Below, piece after piece: positions 12,001 through 22,579 of a stretch of 64,000 bases of DNA. Source of the DNA: Cyrtodaria siliqua (taxonomy: Eukaryota > Mollusca > Bivalvia > Adapedonta > Hiatellidae); contig JAWPHD010000082.1 in assembly GCA_037043455.1 (NCBI GenBank), positions 434,001 through 498,000 on the forward strand. Direction: 5' to 3'. The position numbers and the translations under genes were made by a program. The notes below the pieces were generated by a model. The model was given only the letters and a program-made list of their open reading frames with translations. It made no database searches and was not told the DNA's origin. Numbering within the stretch: position 1 is the first letter of the stretch; every line of letters begins with the position of its first letter.

Positions 12001-14243
12001 AGGATAGACCACACTAACTCCATGTATCAATAACGTCGTTATTGACCAAACAAGCACACTCTCTTAATAAGTTCCTGATAAAAATACTGAGGTTATCTGT
12101 CAATAAGGTCCCAATCAACAATGATGGCACAATCTGTCAATAAGGTCCATATATACAATACTGAAGCGATCTGTCAATAAGGTCTCTATCAACAATTTTG
12201 ACGCCATCTGTCGATAAGATACTTTATCAACAGTAATGACGCCACCTGTAAATATGGTCCGTATAGACCATACTGACGTCATCTGTCGATAACGTCCCTA
12301 TTGAAAATACTGACACCATCTGTCAAAAAGGTCCCTATAGACAGTGTGTACGTAATCTGTCAATACGGTCCTTATAATCAATATAGGCACAATCCATCAA
12401 TTGGGACTCTATATACACTATGAACTATCTGTCAATAAGGTTTCTTTGGACAATAACAACATCATCTGTCACTAAGGTACCTGTATCCAATACAAACTTC
12501 ATTTGTCAACAATGTACCTATGTACAATAAAGACGCCATCTATCAATAAGATCCCTTTCAACAATATTTACGCCATGCGTCAATATGCTCTCTATAGACA
12601 ACACAGACTATGTCTGTCCATAACGAACCTACAGACCATCCTGACGCCATCTGTCAATCTGTCAATAAGGTCCATGTTGACAAAACAAACACCGTGTGTC
12701 AATAAGGTCTCTTAAGAAAATAATGACTCTATCTGCCAAAAATATCCCTACTGACATCTCTCAATAAGGTCCCTATTGACAAAAGAAACACCATTTTTTA
12801 GGAAATGCTGACTCTATCTGTTAATAACGTCCCTATTGACATCTGTCAATTAGGTCCCTATTGGCAAAACAAAAACCATCTGCTAATAAGGTCCCTTAAG
12901 AAAATAGTCACTATATGTGTCATTAAGGTCCCTATTGACATCTGTCAATAAGTTCCGTATTAACATCTGTCAATACGGTCTTCCCTATTGACAAAAAAAC
13001 TATCCGTCAATAAGGTCCCTTAAGAAAATACTGACTCTATCAGCCAATAAGGTCCCAATCAACAATACTGGCGGCATCATCTGTCAGTAAGGTACCTACA
13101 GATAATAATGACACAATCTTTCAATAAGGTCCCAATAGAAAAAAACTGATGCTACCTGTCAAAATGGTCCCTATTTGAAATATAAACGACATCTGTCAAT
13201 AAGGTCCCTATATACAATACAGATGACATCTGTCAATAACGCCACTATTGACAAAACAGGCGGCCTTTATCAATAAGGTCCCTATAAACAGTACAGACGG
13301 CCTTTGTCAATAATGCCCCTATAGACAATATTGATGCCATCTGTCAATAAGGTCCCTATAGACAATACTGACGCCATCTGTCAATAAGGTCCCTGCGGAA
13401 AATAAAGAGAGCATCTGTCAATAATGCCCATACAGACAATACAGACGGCATATGTCAATAAGCTCCCTATAGACAATACAGACGGCATCTATCAATAAGG
13501 TCCTCCTATAGACAATACAGACGGCATCTGTCAATAAGGTCATCCCTATAGACAATACAGACGCCATCTGATAATGCCCCGATGGACAATACAGACGGCA
13601 TCTTTCAATAAGGTCCCTATAGACAATACAGACGGCATCTGTTAATAAATTCCCTATAAACAGTACAGACTGCATCTGTCAATAATGCCCCTATAGATAA
13701 TACAGACAGCATCTGTCAATAATGACTCTACTTACAATACAGACGGCATCTGTCAATAAGGTCCCTACAGACAATGCAGATGGCATCTGTCAATAAGCTC
13801 CTTATAGACAATACAGACGGCATTTGTTAATAAGGTCCCTATAGACAGTACAGACGGCATCTGTCAATAAAGTCCCTACAAAAGGTACATACGGCATCTG
13901 TCATTAATGCCCCTATCGACAATACAGAAGCAATCTGTCACTAATGCCCTTACAGACAATACAGACGTCATCTGTCAATAAGGTCCCTATAGACAATACA
14001 GACGGCATCTGACATGAAGGTCCCTACAGACAATACAGACGACATGTGTCAATAAGGTCCCTATAGACAATACAGACGGTATCTGTCAATAAGGTCCCTA
14101 TAAACAGTACAGACGGTACATAATCCTATAGCCAATACTGCCGCCATCAGCCAATAAAGTCCCAAAAGACAATACAGACGGCATCTGTCAATAAGGTCCC
14201 TATCGACAATACAGGTGTCATTTGTCAATAAGATCCCTATAGA
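12001..14243 (-). repeat. 37-bp minisatellite, family A, minus orientation (~60 copies)
   Basis: The same unit as 3,815-7,010 in reverse orientation. 12,003-12,108 is a specific reverse-complement partner of 6,290-6,385, including the unusual GAGAGTGTGCTTGTTTGGTC block. The array stops abruptly inside a unit (CCCTATAGACAGT) where the 60-bp terminal inverted repeat begins. Confidence 0.93.
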
Positions 14244-14303
14244 CAGTCAGGGGTGTCACGTATACACGTTATTTTCGTAATAACTTAAATGCGTTATTTT
14301 CGT
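14244..14303 (+). repeat. Left arm of a 60-bp terminal inverted repeat pair
   Basis: Begins CAGTCAGGGGTGTCACGTAT and contains two GTTATTTTCGT motifs. By eye 59 of 60 positions match the reverse complement of 48,095-48,154. The flanks (CTATAGA on the left, ATCACTAG on the right) show no convincing target-site duplication. Confidence 0.92.
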
Positions 14304-15339
14304 CACGAAAACATCGGCAAATTCCAGCGTCCGTATTTTGACATTTGTTTCAGTTTGACATGGAAAACCCGACATCTAAGCATATTTTATAACGTCTCCC
14401 TTAACTTACTAGTTGTATACGAAGAATGTACATACTTATATGCGCCTGAGAGCAGTTTTTTTATCAAAATATCTCATTTTTTGCTCCATTTTAACCGTTT
14501 ATTGACTATTTTCATCCCTTTTTTTTTTACGTTTTCCGATTTTTCTGACGCTATTTGACATTTTTCCAAGTTAGTTACATGTGTTATCTTTACATTTTTG
14601 CAATAAAACACGAGGCGCACGCTGTTTTTATCGGGGCGCACGACGAAATTAGTTGATACGTGTATGCTCAAAATAACGTAAATACGTTATATTGAGAGAC
14701 CTTTTCGTTTATGGCCGTATGTCACAGATAACTCTGTTGGTCATGTTCTTCACTGATACAGTTTAGCCTATTTACCTCCCTGTTGTTCATTTGAAATATC
14801 AACCTGCGGCTGATAGCATTTACATCTGTGCATGTGTGTGATGAGTTGTGTATATGTATTCGATACGTACATGACCATAATCACATCGTCGTGCAACACA
14901 ACTGTGTAGAATAGATTTCTTTGGCGATTGGAAGCAGGCGTGTGGGCTGGAAACATATGCCACTGTAATGTTGTAATGTTTTAATATTGTTTTGTTTTTA
15001 AATGAAAAAACAGTAGTTTCTCTTTACACAAACTACTGCGACGTTTTATGTCAGCGGGGAACGGGAAGTCTTATTCGAACCTTCTTGCAAACAGCTCATC
15101 AAAATCAATAGCACACTTACAACCTACAAACACAACACCCCATATCCAAGGCCATTAAGTATAAATATGAACGACCTGTAAAAACGATCGTTACAGTATA
15201 ACTGTGTTTATTTTTGCATCTGATATTTGTTAATACCATATATGTACGGATCTTGCTACGTCTGTTATAATGTATATGTATAATATTGTATGATCACATG
15301 GGCCTATGGCTTACTGATTTTGAAATAAAGTGCTTCCAT
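14304..15339. other. Left subterminal region, no gene
   Basis: AT-rich. At about 14,665-14,690 a further AAAATAACG...CGTTAT inverted motif related to the terminal repeat occurs. Open frames of 62-89 codons here carry no family signature. A degenerate first copy of the following 70-bp repeat is at about 15,135-15,200. Confidence 0.5.
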
Positions 15340-15618
15340 ATCCCACATCATCCCGAATAAATATAAATACGGGCGACCTGTAAAAACGGTCATTACGTAT
15401 CACACATCACCCTGATTCCAACCTCGATAAGTATAAATACGGGCGACCTGTAAAAACGGTCGTTACGTATCCCACATCACCCCGATTCCAACCTCAATAA
15501 GTATAAATACGGGCGACCTGTAAAAACGGTCGTTACGTATCACACATCACCCTGATTCCAACCTCAATAAGTATAAATACGGGCGACCTGTAAAAACGGT
15601 CGTTACGTATCACACTAT
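15340..15618. repeat. 70-bp tandem repeat, ~4 copies
   Basis: Unit begins ATAAGTATAAATACGGGCGA and continues through TACGTATCCCACATCACC to CCAACCTCA, 70 bp. Each unit has a small hairpin CGACC-loop-GGTCG. Copies differ at only a few positions. Confidence 0.9.
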
Positions 15619-15674
15619 CTTGAGTTTTATTGAAACATTAAAAAAAGTGCTCCTCGATTAGTTATCCTGCGTCA

Positions 15675-16472
15675 TTTTGACTTTAAAACTGCTTGCATAT
15701 AACATGTATAATTCAATAAAAAAAATAAGATTTCAATATGCTTCGTTATTTTACCATTTTATTATTGGTGCAATATTCTAAAGAGATAGTAATATGTAAA
15801 AACAATTTGCTTGAACTATTCTAATAATTAAAGGGACACTGTCCGTAAGTAAGCAGATATTGAGCATAACCAAATAACTGTCTGACTTTTATTCAGTGAA
15901 ATGTATACATCATGTACATGAAAACATGAGCATAGGCACTAAGAAGTCTGTAGTAATACATTCGTGAGTTTGGAAAAAAAAAAGCTTAAATTATTATTTG
16001 TAAATAAAGTGGGACCCACCGTATTTACCTTTTCTGCGATCACGTGACTTCCATTAGCGCATTAGGTTCTCACCATAGTATTTAGGGCGTAATATGTATA
16101 GCCCGCTTAGCTCAGTTTGGAGCTAGGTCGACTACTTTACGTTCACTATTATTACCGCGACTTTAATTTTAGTTTGTGCTGCGAGTTCAAACGCCCGTAA
16201 TGGTTTCTCTTTTTTTTGTACCGCGACTGAATTCCATCAAACAATCCTGCTTTAATTAGTAAACATTCAGTAATGTTTGGTATGTAATGTTTGCGAACAT
16301 AATTAGTGGTGTGTGTTTTATAAGCTAAAAGTTACGGACAGTGTCCTTTTAACATTAATGATTAAACAAATGCAAGTTACATGAGTTAAGAGAAAAAATA
16401 ACGGGACGCCGCGAAAAATATATATAATTATAAAGATTTAAAAAAATCAAGATTGCCGTGTGTCCCTTTAAC
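15675..16472. mobile_element. Dispersed repeat interrupted by a MITE
   Basis: The parts outside the MITE (15,680-15,830 and 16,353-16,472) match 40,489-40,733 in order: AAACTGCTTGCAT, GATTTCAAT, TATTTTACC, CTATTCTAA, then AACGGGAC..CCG and ATCAAGATTG. The right end is GTGTCCCTTTAA, so the host repeat is itself probably a TTAA-type MITE. Confidence 0.75.
15832..16348. mobile_element. TTAA-flanked MITE, copy 1
   Basis: Terminal inverted repeats AAGGGACACTGTCCGTAA / TTACGGACAGTGTCCTTTT, flanked by TTAA on both sides (15,828-15,831 and 16,349-16,352). The paralogous site at about 40,636 has a single TTAA and no insertion. The interior near 16,100-16,200 contains a tRNA-like stretch (TTAGCTCAGTTTGG and GAGTTCAAAC). 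TTAA targets fit the piggyBac or Kolobok groups; I cannot choose between them. Confidence 0.88.
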
Positions 16473-17734
16473 CTACTTGTTGTCTCAGATTTTTAAATAC
16501 TTTTACCATTTATTCAATACCATTTTACTACAAGCAGTCTGCGCGGTGAAGTGCGTGACCTATACAGGGACGCCGCGAGTTTTTAAAAAAGCTCAGACCA
16601 ATAAAGAGCCATTAAGATAATCACTGTTATCTTTTGAGGTTATATTGTCTGGGTATCTAAAGTTCATACTGTGGTCAAGGCCTCACAGAAGGGACATGAG
16701 TAATTAGTGAAGATAGGGACAGTGCAGTGTTAAGTAACAGATTAAACATGTGAGGGTCACTTTAGTATTTTTTTATGTTGAAACATAACTATTTCTCATG
16801 TGATAAAGTGAAAATGTATCTATATGAAAATAGAATTATGCTCATACGGCTATCAAATCTAATGATGGAATTATGCTCGTATGCAATCAAATCTAATGAT
16901 GGAAACAAATAAATTGCTAAACAAGTAACTTAGAGCTTCACAACTGTCACTGAATTATACTTAATAATATAACGCGAAAGCGAGGATTTTCTCTCTCGAA
17001 TTTATGAATTCCGCATTTCTGTCATTATTTGCTGGCAACATCGATGTTCTAACACATTATCGCTTGTCAGAGTTTCACAATTATGAATAGTACCCTTTGG
17101 AAACAGTTGTAACTCTAACATGTCTAAGCTGGTGAAAATGTTCTAACACTATGTATTGAAGCTTAAAAACACTATTTTTACCACAAATACATGAATTTGC
17201 ATTCCTTAATTTTGAAAAACATACATAACAATGTAAATAGAAGGATTGAATTTGATATTACCATTTTTAATTGAGTATGAAAAATAACCCTTGACCTACT
17301 AAGGGCGACTACAATAGCATTTGCGCCCATTGTAAAACCAGAGTAACTCGCAGGCTGATCAGAGTTTACAATGTTCGGCTGCTTATCAGTCATTTTCCCC
17401 AAAACACCCCTTTGTAACATAAATGGAATGATCCAAATTACATTACCATTATACATTCATAACGGGCTAAGGGTTAAATTAAAGTTAACAAGAAGCCTTT
17501 GGGCTGCAGTATTTTAAACTCACCAAATGTTTTTCTCACCCCATTGGAAGATTAAAATATTGAATAATTCAATCATTAATGTTCTCTTACAAATTGCCGC
17601 CGTAAAAAATGTAAATTGGCACAAATTGTAAGTGAAATTATTACGTGTCGTCGAAAGTGTGTTCTGACAGACAGACAGGCAGGCAGGCTGGCAGATATTT
17701 CTATTGACTTAGATTTTTTTCATTTACTTCTGTG
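16473..17734. other. AT-rich spacer with a dispersed-repeat fragment
   Basis: No gene. About 17,285-17,470 (GTAAAACCAGAGTAACTCGC, GGCTGATCAG) looks like a fragment of a common mollusc interspersed repeat, from memory only. A short (CAGA/CAGG) run lies at 17,668-17,690. Confidence 0.4.
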
Positions 17735-17801
17735 ATATATATCACAGGTACCGGTTTAAAAAAAAATAAAAAAAATAAAAAATTATATTCTATTAGAATA
17801 T

Positions 17802-17837
<36 letters not shown>

Positions 17838-17858
17838 CGGTACCTGTGATATATATAA
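17735..17858. repeat. Long AT hairpin with GGTACC arms
   Basis: Arms ATATATCACAGGTACCGGTT and its reverse complement enclose an A-rich left half and a 31-T right half, so nearly the whole ~120 bp can fold as one stem. It looks like a small fold-back MITE. Confidence 0.85.
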
Positions 17859-19448
17859 TCTTACATTCGTAACCGAGTATAAATTCTTTGGATAAAATCA
17901 ATAATACACTATAACACATAATACACAATAATAATCATGTAAGATCGTCTATATACTTAATTCATTGGTAAAGGAATCATAACCTGGTCTTATTAGAAAA
18001 TCTAGGATAATCATGTGAAAATAAGCTTCCACCACCCTGCCAATACCAATCAGTTAATGTACCACTGTTTTGAGAGATAAAGTAAACAATGTCCTGGGTT
18101 CGGAGAGGGAAAATGACCGAAAACAGGTAAATGTTTGTTTTTATTTCTATTATTCACTGATGATTTCTTTTTCCCCGCCCTCATTGCAGATGTCAAATTG
18201 TCTGACATCCAGTGTTAGGGGTATACATAGTTCCAATACGTCAGTCAAGTCCAATTAACACGTACTTTTCACAGACAGCTGGCTATGACAGTCGTACCAG
18301 AGAGACTGAAGTAACTCAAGTAAATGTATTAGTTTCTAAAAATGTATTAATTGTAAGGACTCCAAAATGAATTCCAAAATATTCACCCCATTAAGAACAA
18401 AAAAACATAACAAAGAACAAAAGTCAGAACTATTTATTAGTTTCTAAAAAGTTATTAATTGTACGAAAAAGTAAGGGAAACAATAAGATTTCAAAATTTG
18501 ACTCCAAAATTGACTCTGCAGACCCTGAATATATGTGTATTATTTGAAATGAAATATAGTCAAACGGTCGTAATTGCAAAACCGAGGTAATAACACACTG
18601 TTTTAGTGGAGAGTACTGCAGTAACTTCTTAAAACAGACTTCACTCCAACATGCAATAATTATTTAACATTTTGTTACGTTTTTTTTTGTTTATATATAA
18701 TATGTGATTTTTTTAAAAATAATATTTGAAAAATAAATTCAACATTTAACCAACTATAAAATGTAAATTAATGCACCAATGCGCATTTAGAATAGACACA
18801 AACTTTTTCAATCTCGTTTAACTCGTAGTTGCATAACTAAGCAACCGTGACGTCACCATCATATCAACACAATTTTAAAATATTTTTAAAAAAATACAGA
18901 AATCCCGAAGCCGCAAATTGTCTCCTGTACCTAATACTATATAATCTTCGCTGCACCATGTGTCCCTTTAACATATCAAAGTAAATTTGTATTTCATCGG
19001 ATGAGGTCAATTTATGCATATACTATGCACACATAAAATTCGAAAACATTTGTATAGATCTTGAGTCCTAAAAAATATTGAAACAGCGGGTTTACTATCT
19101 GACTATACAAATCATAGTATTTGGCCTTCCTGCTACTTTCTGTTGTTTAACTAAGACATGTAAGACATGTAATACGGCGAATACATACATTTGAAAATAT
19201 TATTTCATTTTAGCTAAAATTTGACCGAACACAGAGGTGTCAGAAATATAGAGACAATATTAAAAATGTACATGTGTTGCTTAGCATGCTCAAATCATGC
19301 TTGAAAACTAAGGTGCTAGCCTAGGTAGGTAAACGATGTGTATATACAATTAATGTATATTATACCACAATAGCTAAAATACACACTATGCATTGTGTAA
19401 TACCCGAGGATATACACAGCATATGTTAGTTATTTTGGTATAAATAAA
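17859..19448. other. AT-rich spacer
   Basis: No gene. A ~105-bp direct duplication lies at about 18,325-18,520 (TATTAGTTTCTAAAAA, ATTAATTGTA, CCAAAAT). A MITE-like end GTGTCCCTTTAA sits at 18,960. A CRE-like TGACGTCA is at 18,849. Confidence 0.45.
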
Positions 19449-19564
19449 ATAGAGCATGAGTCTTGCACGTGTACGGACGATAATGCACTCGCTAACGCTC
19501 GTGCATTATTACTCGCTAACGCTCGTGCATTATCTCCCCGTACACGTGCAAAACTCATGCTCTA
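19449..19564. repeat. Hairpin with CACGTG arms
   Basis: Arms ATAGAGCATGAGTYTTGCAC..GTGTACGG pair across the element with one or two mismatches. The loop holds two direct copies of CTCGCTAACGCTCGTGCATTAT. Confidence 0.85.
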
Positions 19565-20057
19565 TCCTATACGTGTACGATAGCTCTAATGGTTTTCCTT
19601 TGTTCTTGCTTATGATATAATTTTCATAAACCTGAAGGTCTGAGCCGTAACCGTGCTTTACACAACGACTCTTTTGTTTGTATCAGGTCGGTATCCAACA
19701 TGAACACCTACTTTTGAATGGCTTCTGCACGTGCACGGGTGTTAATATCGTATACCTACCTGACCTGCGCACGTGCACAGGTGTTCATATAAAATGAATA
19801 AAAGTGTTTTCAAGAAGGATACATGTGATCTATATATATATATACAGTGGCGGATCCAGGATTTGAGATTAGGCATGGGGCGCAATTTTTTTTTTAAAGC
19901 TGAGAACCCCGACTTGTCAGATTTTAGTGGGAGCAACTTTTAAGAAAGAGTTGAATAACAAACAGAATAAAGCTGTGTCATATGAATTTTAAGAAGTAAC
20001 ATGATGTTATAAAAAAAAAGGTTGGGGTGGGTGGGGTGGGGTGTGGTCGGATGGAAC

Positions 20058-20160
20058 TAAATGGTGTTTAACGGCTCATCAACACAGTATAAGTTATTTA
20101 GAGCCGCCCCAGAGAGAGGGGAAGGATACATAGGAATCCGGGAACCGTGCCCTACTCTTA
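20058..20160 (-). mobile_element. SINE fragment (family S1)
   Basis: GTTTAACGGCTCATCAACAC and the following GAGCCGCCCCAGAGAGAGGG match the SINE at 37,336. It is present in the left arm only, inside a G-rich stretch that has a C-rich counterpart at 28,770-28,890. Confidence 0.85.
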
Positions 20161-21754
20161 GGGGGGTGGGATGATGAGTGGGATGGGGTGGGGTAGAGAT
20201 GGGGGTGGTGGCGGGGTAGCGGTGGGTTGCACCGATTACTTCCGATGACAAAGACTAATAATCATGTAATTGGAATTTTAAAGTGTTTTAGACATTTCAC
20301 AATGATGACCTCTGTCCGTGTACTAAATCCAGGATTTTAGGTTAGTTCGGATGCGCAATGGTTATGTCCCCATTTCTGTAATCCCATTGACATTGCGTTA
20401 GAAAAGAAAAAAAATAGAGCTCAACTAAGCATGCATACACTGAACGACTTTAAAAACAAAACAGGGAAATGAACTGAGATAAATGACAAATTTCATTTAT
20501 TCTATTTAACAATATCTACAGTTGATTTTCTGAAAATTTCATTTAAATTGATCAACAATAAACTTGTTAAATTCAGAGCATAACAGTACGACCCACAAAA
20601 GCAAAAGTCACAAACTAATACCCGGTATAACCCAATATGCGTAGGAGATGTCAGGTGTGCATTGCCGCTAATGTTGGACATTGTGACTTTTGCTTTTTGG
20701 TGTAGTACTGTTATTTTTTTAATTTAACAAGTTTAATGTTGATCGATTTGAATGAAATTTTCAGCAATTCAACTGGATGTAAGTGTGATGAAGTTCAAAA
20801 ACTGTACAGGTTTTGGTATCTGAGTGATGGATATAATAAAACACTAGAATGTAAAACTCACAAAGTGCAAACAGAAGGTCAAGGTCATTTATATTGACAT
20901 ACTTTAAGTAGGAACATACGGTTGTTATATAGATGTAAGTGCGATTGAAGTTTTAAGCTGTATTGCTTTTGGTATTTGCGAAATGGAGATAATAAAAAAA
21001 ACTTTAATGCTAAAAGAATAATGTAAGATAGCAATGTAAATGAACAAAGTGATAAAAGTAGGTCAATGTAATTCATATTGGTACATGCCGCTGTCAAGTA
21101 GAAAAAGTAGGTAAATGTAATTCATATTGGAACAAGCCGCTCTCATGTAGATGTAAACATGTGTGAGGTTTCAATGCTCTATTTCATCTAGCTGGTGTCT
21201 TAGCCAAAAACTGGAATGTGAATCTTGAATGTAAAACTATAAGGTGCAAATCAAGAGCTGTCGGAGAACACCGCAGCTCGACTATTCGATTTTTCAATGA
21301 ATAATCAATTATATAGCCAGTATATACCATCAGAAAACAAGACTAAAACAATTATTGTTAGGATCTCATACAAATTATAATAAAATTTGTGGCAGGTTGT
21401 GAACTTTTTTTCTTTTTTTTTTTATCAGTTTAAATCCAAATTTGCAGTCATATTAAAGACATTTGTGGTCGAAAGTGAAACTCGGGAGGGAGGGGATATC
21501 TGGTAATTTTTTAGTGGGAGCAATTTAACCTCAATAATGAACACTTTCATGGAATTATTTTTTTAATATGTGGAAAAGAAAACTTCACTTTGATGCATAA
21601 AACAAAAATAAAGATGAGTTTACAACTAGATCTAATTGCAATATTTTATTTTTAATTCTGAGTACAATAGTATATAGTGAAACGTTTATATTTATAGATT
21701 TGTTCATTTTTACATGGCAGCCATATTTGATATACCTTAAATAACGAACATTAC

Positions 21755-21961
21755 CTTGATTGACACGTGTTGCTTCAACTTGACATACGTGGCCCTCCTG
21801 GTTCACACATGTCGGAAACGTCAATTATTGAGTCAGGAAAAACAATTATCTTCATAGTCCTCATACATGTCTAAAGCTTGACTAAGTACATTATCGGAGT
21901 CATAATCAGACAAGGCCTGACTACAGAAATCGTCCGAATCGTATTCGTTTGTTGTCATCAT
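21755..21961 (-). pseudogene. Relic exon of unknown gene, left-arm copy
   Basis: Minus-strand copy of the exon at 27,015-27,284. It keeps the acidic start (EYDSDDFCSQ...DYDSDNVLSQ) and the donor-like AAG|GTAATG at its end. It has lost about 58 bp after the shared TGA stop. The open frame 21,833-22,087 extends upstream only because the palindrome there lacks stops. Confidence 0.55.
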
Positions 21962-21985
21962 GTGTGGTTGTGAGCCGTTGTGTAA

Positions 21986-22140
21986 GTCGGTTACCGGCCT
22001 CGTACATCGGTGTACATGCATTTGAAAGACCCGCGCACGTGCGGTAACACCTCGAGCGCTTCGCGCTCTCGGTGTCACAATTCGCACGTGCGCGGGTCTT
22101 TCAAATGCATGAACACCTAGTACTTAGCCGGTAACCATTA
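21986..22140. repeat. ~150-bp palindrome with GCACGTGC arms, left copy
   Basis: A perfect 28-bp arm (ATGCATTTGAAAGACCCGCG then CACGTGCG) at 22,016-22,043 pairs with 22,083-22,110. Weaker pairing extends outward through GGTTACCGGC. The loop itself folds (ACACCTCGAGCGC-TTCG-CGCTCTCGGTGT). The same palindrome is at 26,836-26,990. Confidence 0.93.
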
Positions 22141-22373
22141 CTTACATGCCGATTTATTTCAGTCGTGCTATAAATGACAGAGTTATACCATGTACACGCC
22201 CGTTGTTGTAATATAATGTTTACACAACCTATCAATTGAAATGCCAATTACCGGCACTCAATGGCTATGGTACAACACATATTTTTCTCGTATGAGATTT
22301 GGGCCTGAGGCCCTCGAAAAGTGTCATTCTTGTTATCGTCGACGTCCATACGTCCGTAACGGTATGTGTCAGT

Positions 22374-22374
<1 letters not shown>

Positions 22375-22406
<32 letters not shown>
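22375..22406 (+). repeat. (CT)n microsatellite
   Basis: About fifteen CT units in the spacer between the inverted-repeat arm and the LINE. Confidence 0.95.
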
Positions 22407-22407
<1 letters not shown>

Positions 22408-22579
22408 GTTTCTTGTATGCCCATAATTTAAACAAGAATGGAAAGGGTGTATACGATAGAATTGAAAAACAAAAACAAATTAATGTATAAAATGATATGG
22501 TAGTATGGCGCGTCTAAAGTATGCAATGGCCAGTAGCCTAGTAGTGGCATAGTAGCTTGAATGGAGTAACACAGCGTAC

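Larger units (their letters stand above)
19664..22140 (+). repeat. Left arm of a ~2.4-kb inverted repeat
   Basis: Reverse complement of 26,833-29,240. It starts at CGACTCTTTTGTTTGTATCA and ends at GGTTACCGGC..ACTTAC. Includes the widely seen end CAGTGGCGGATCCAGGA at 19,846. This arm differs from the other by an extra SINE fragment (20,058-20,160) and by a ~58-bp loss near 21,834. Open frames of 64-79 codons are not supported as genes. Confidence 0.93.

Noticed and set aside
12503..12715. Conserved small protein shared with 5,748-5,954 (-)
   Set aside because: The similarity reflects the two arms of the inverted minisatellite, not a conserved gene.
17178..17456. 92-codon open frame (-)
   Set aside because: No motif, and part of it overlaps a dispersed-repeat fragment.
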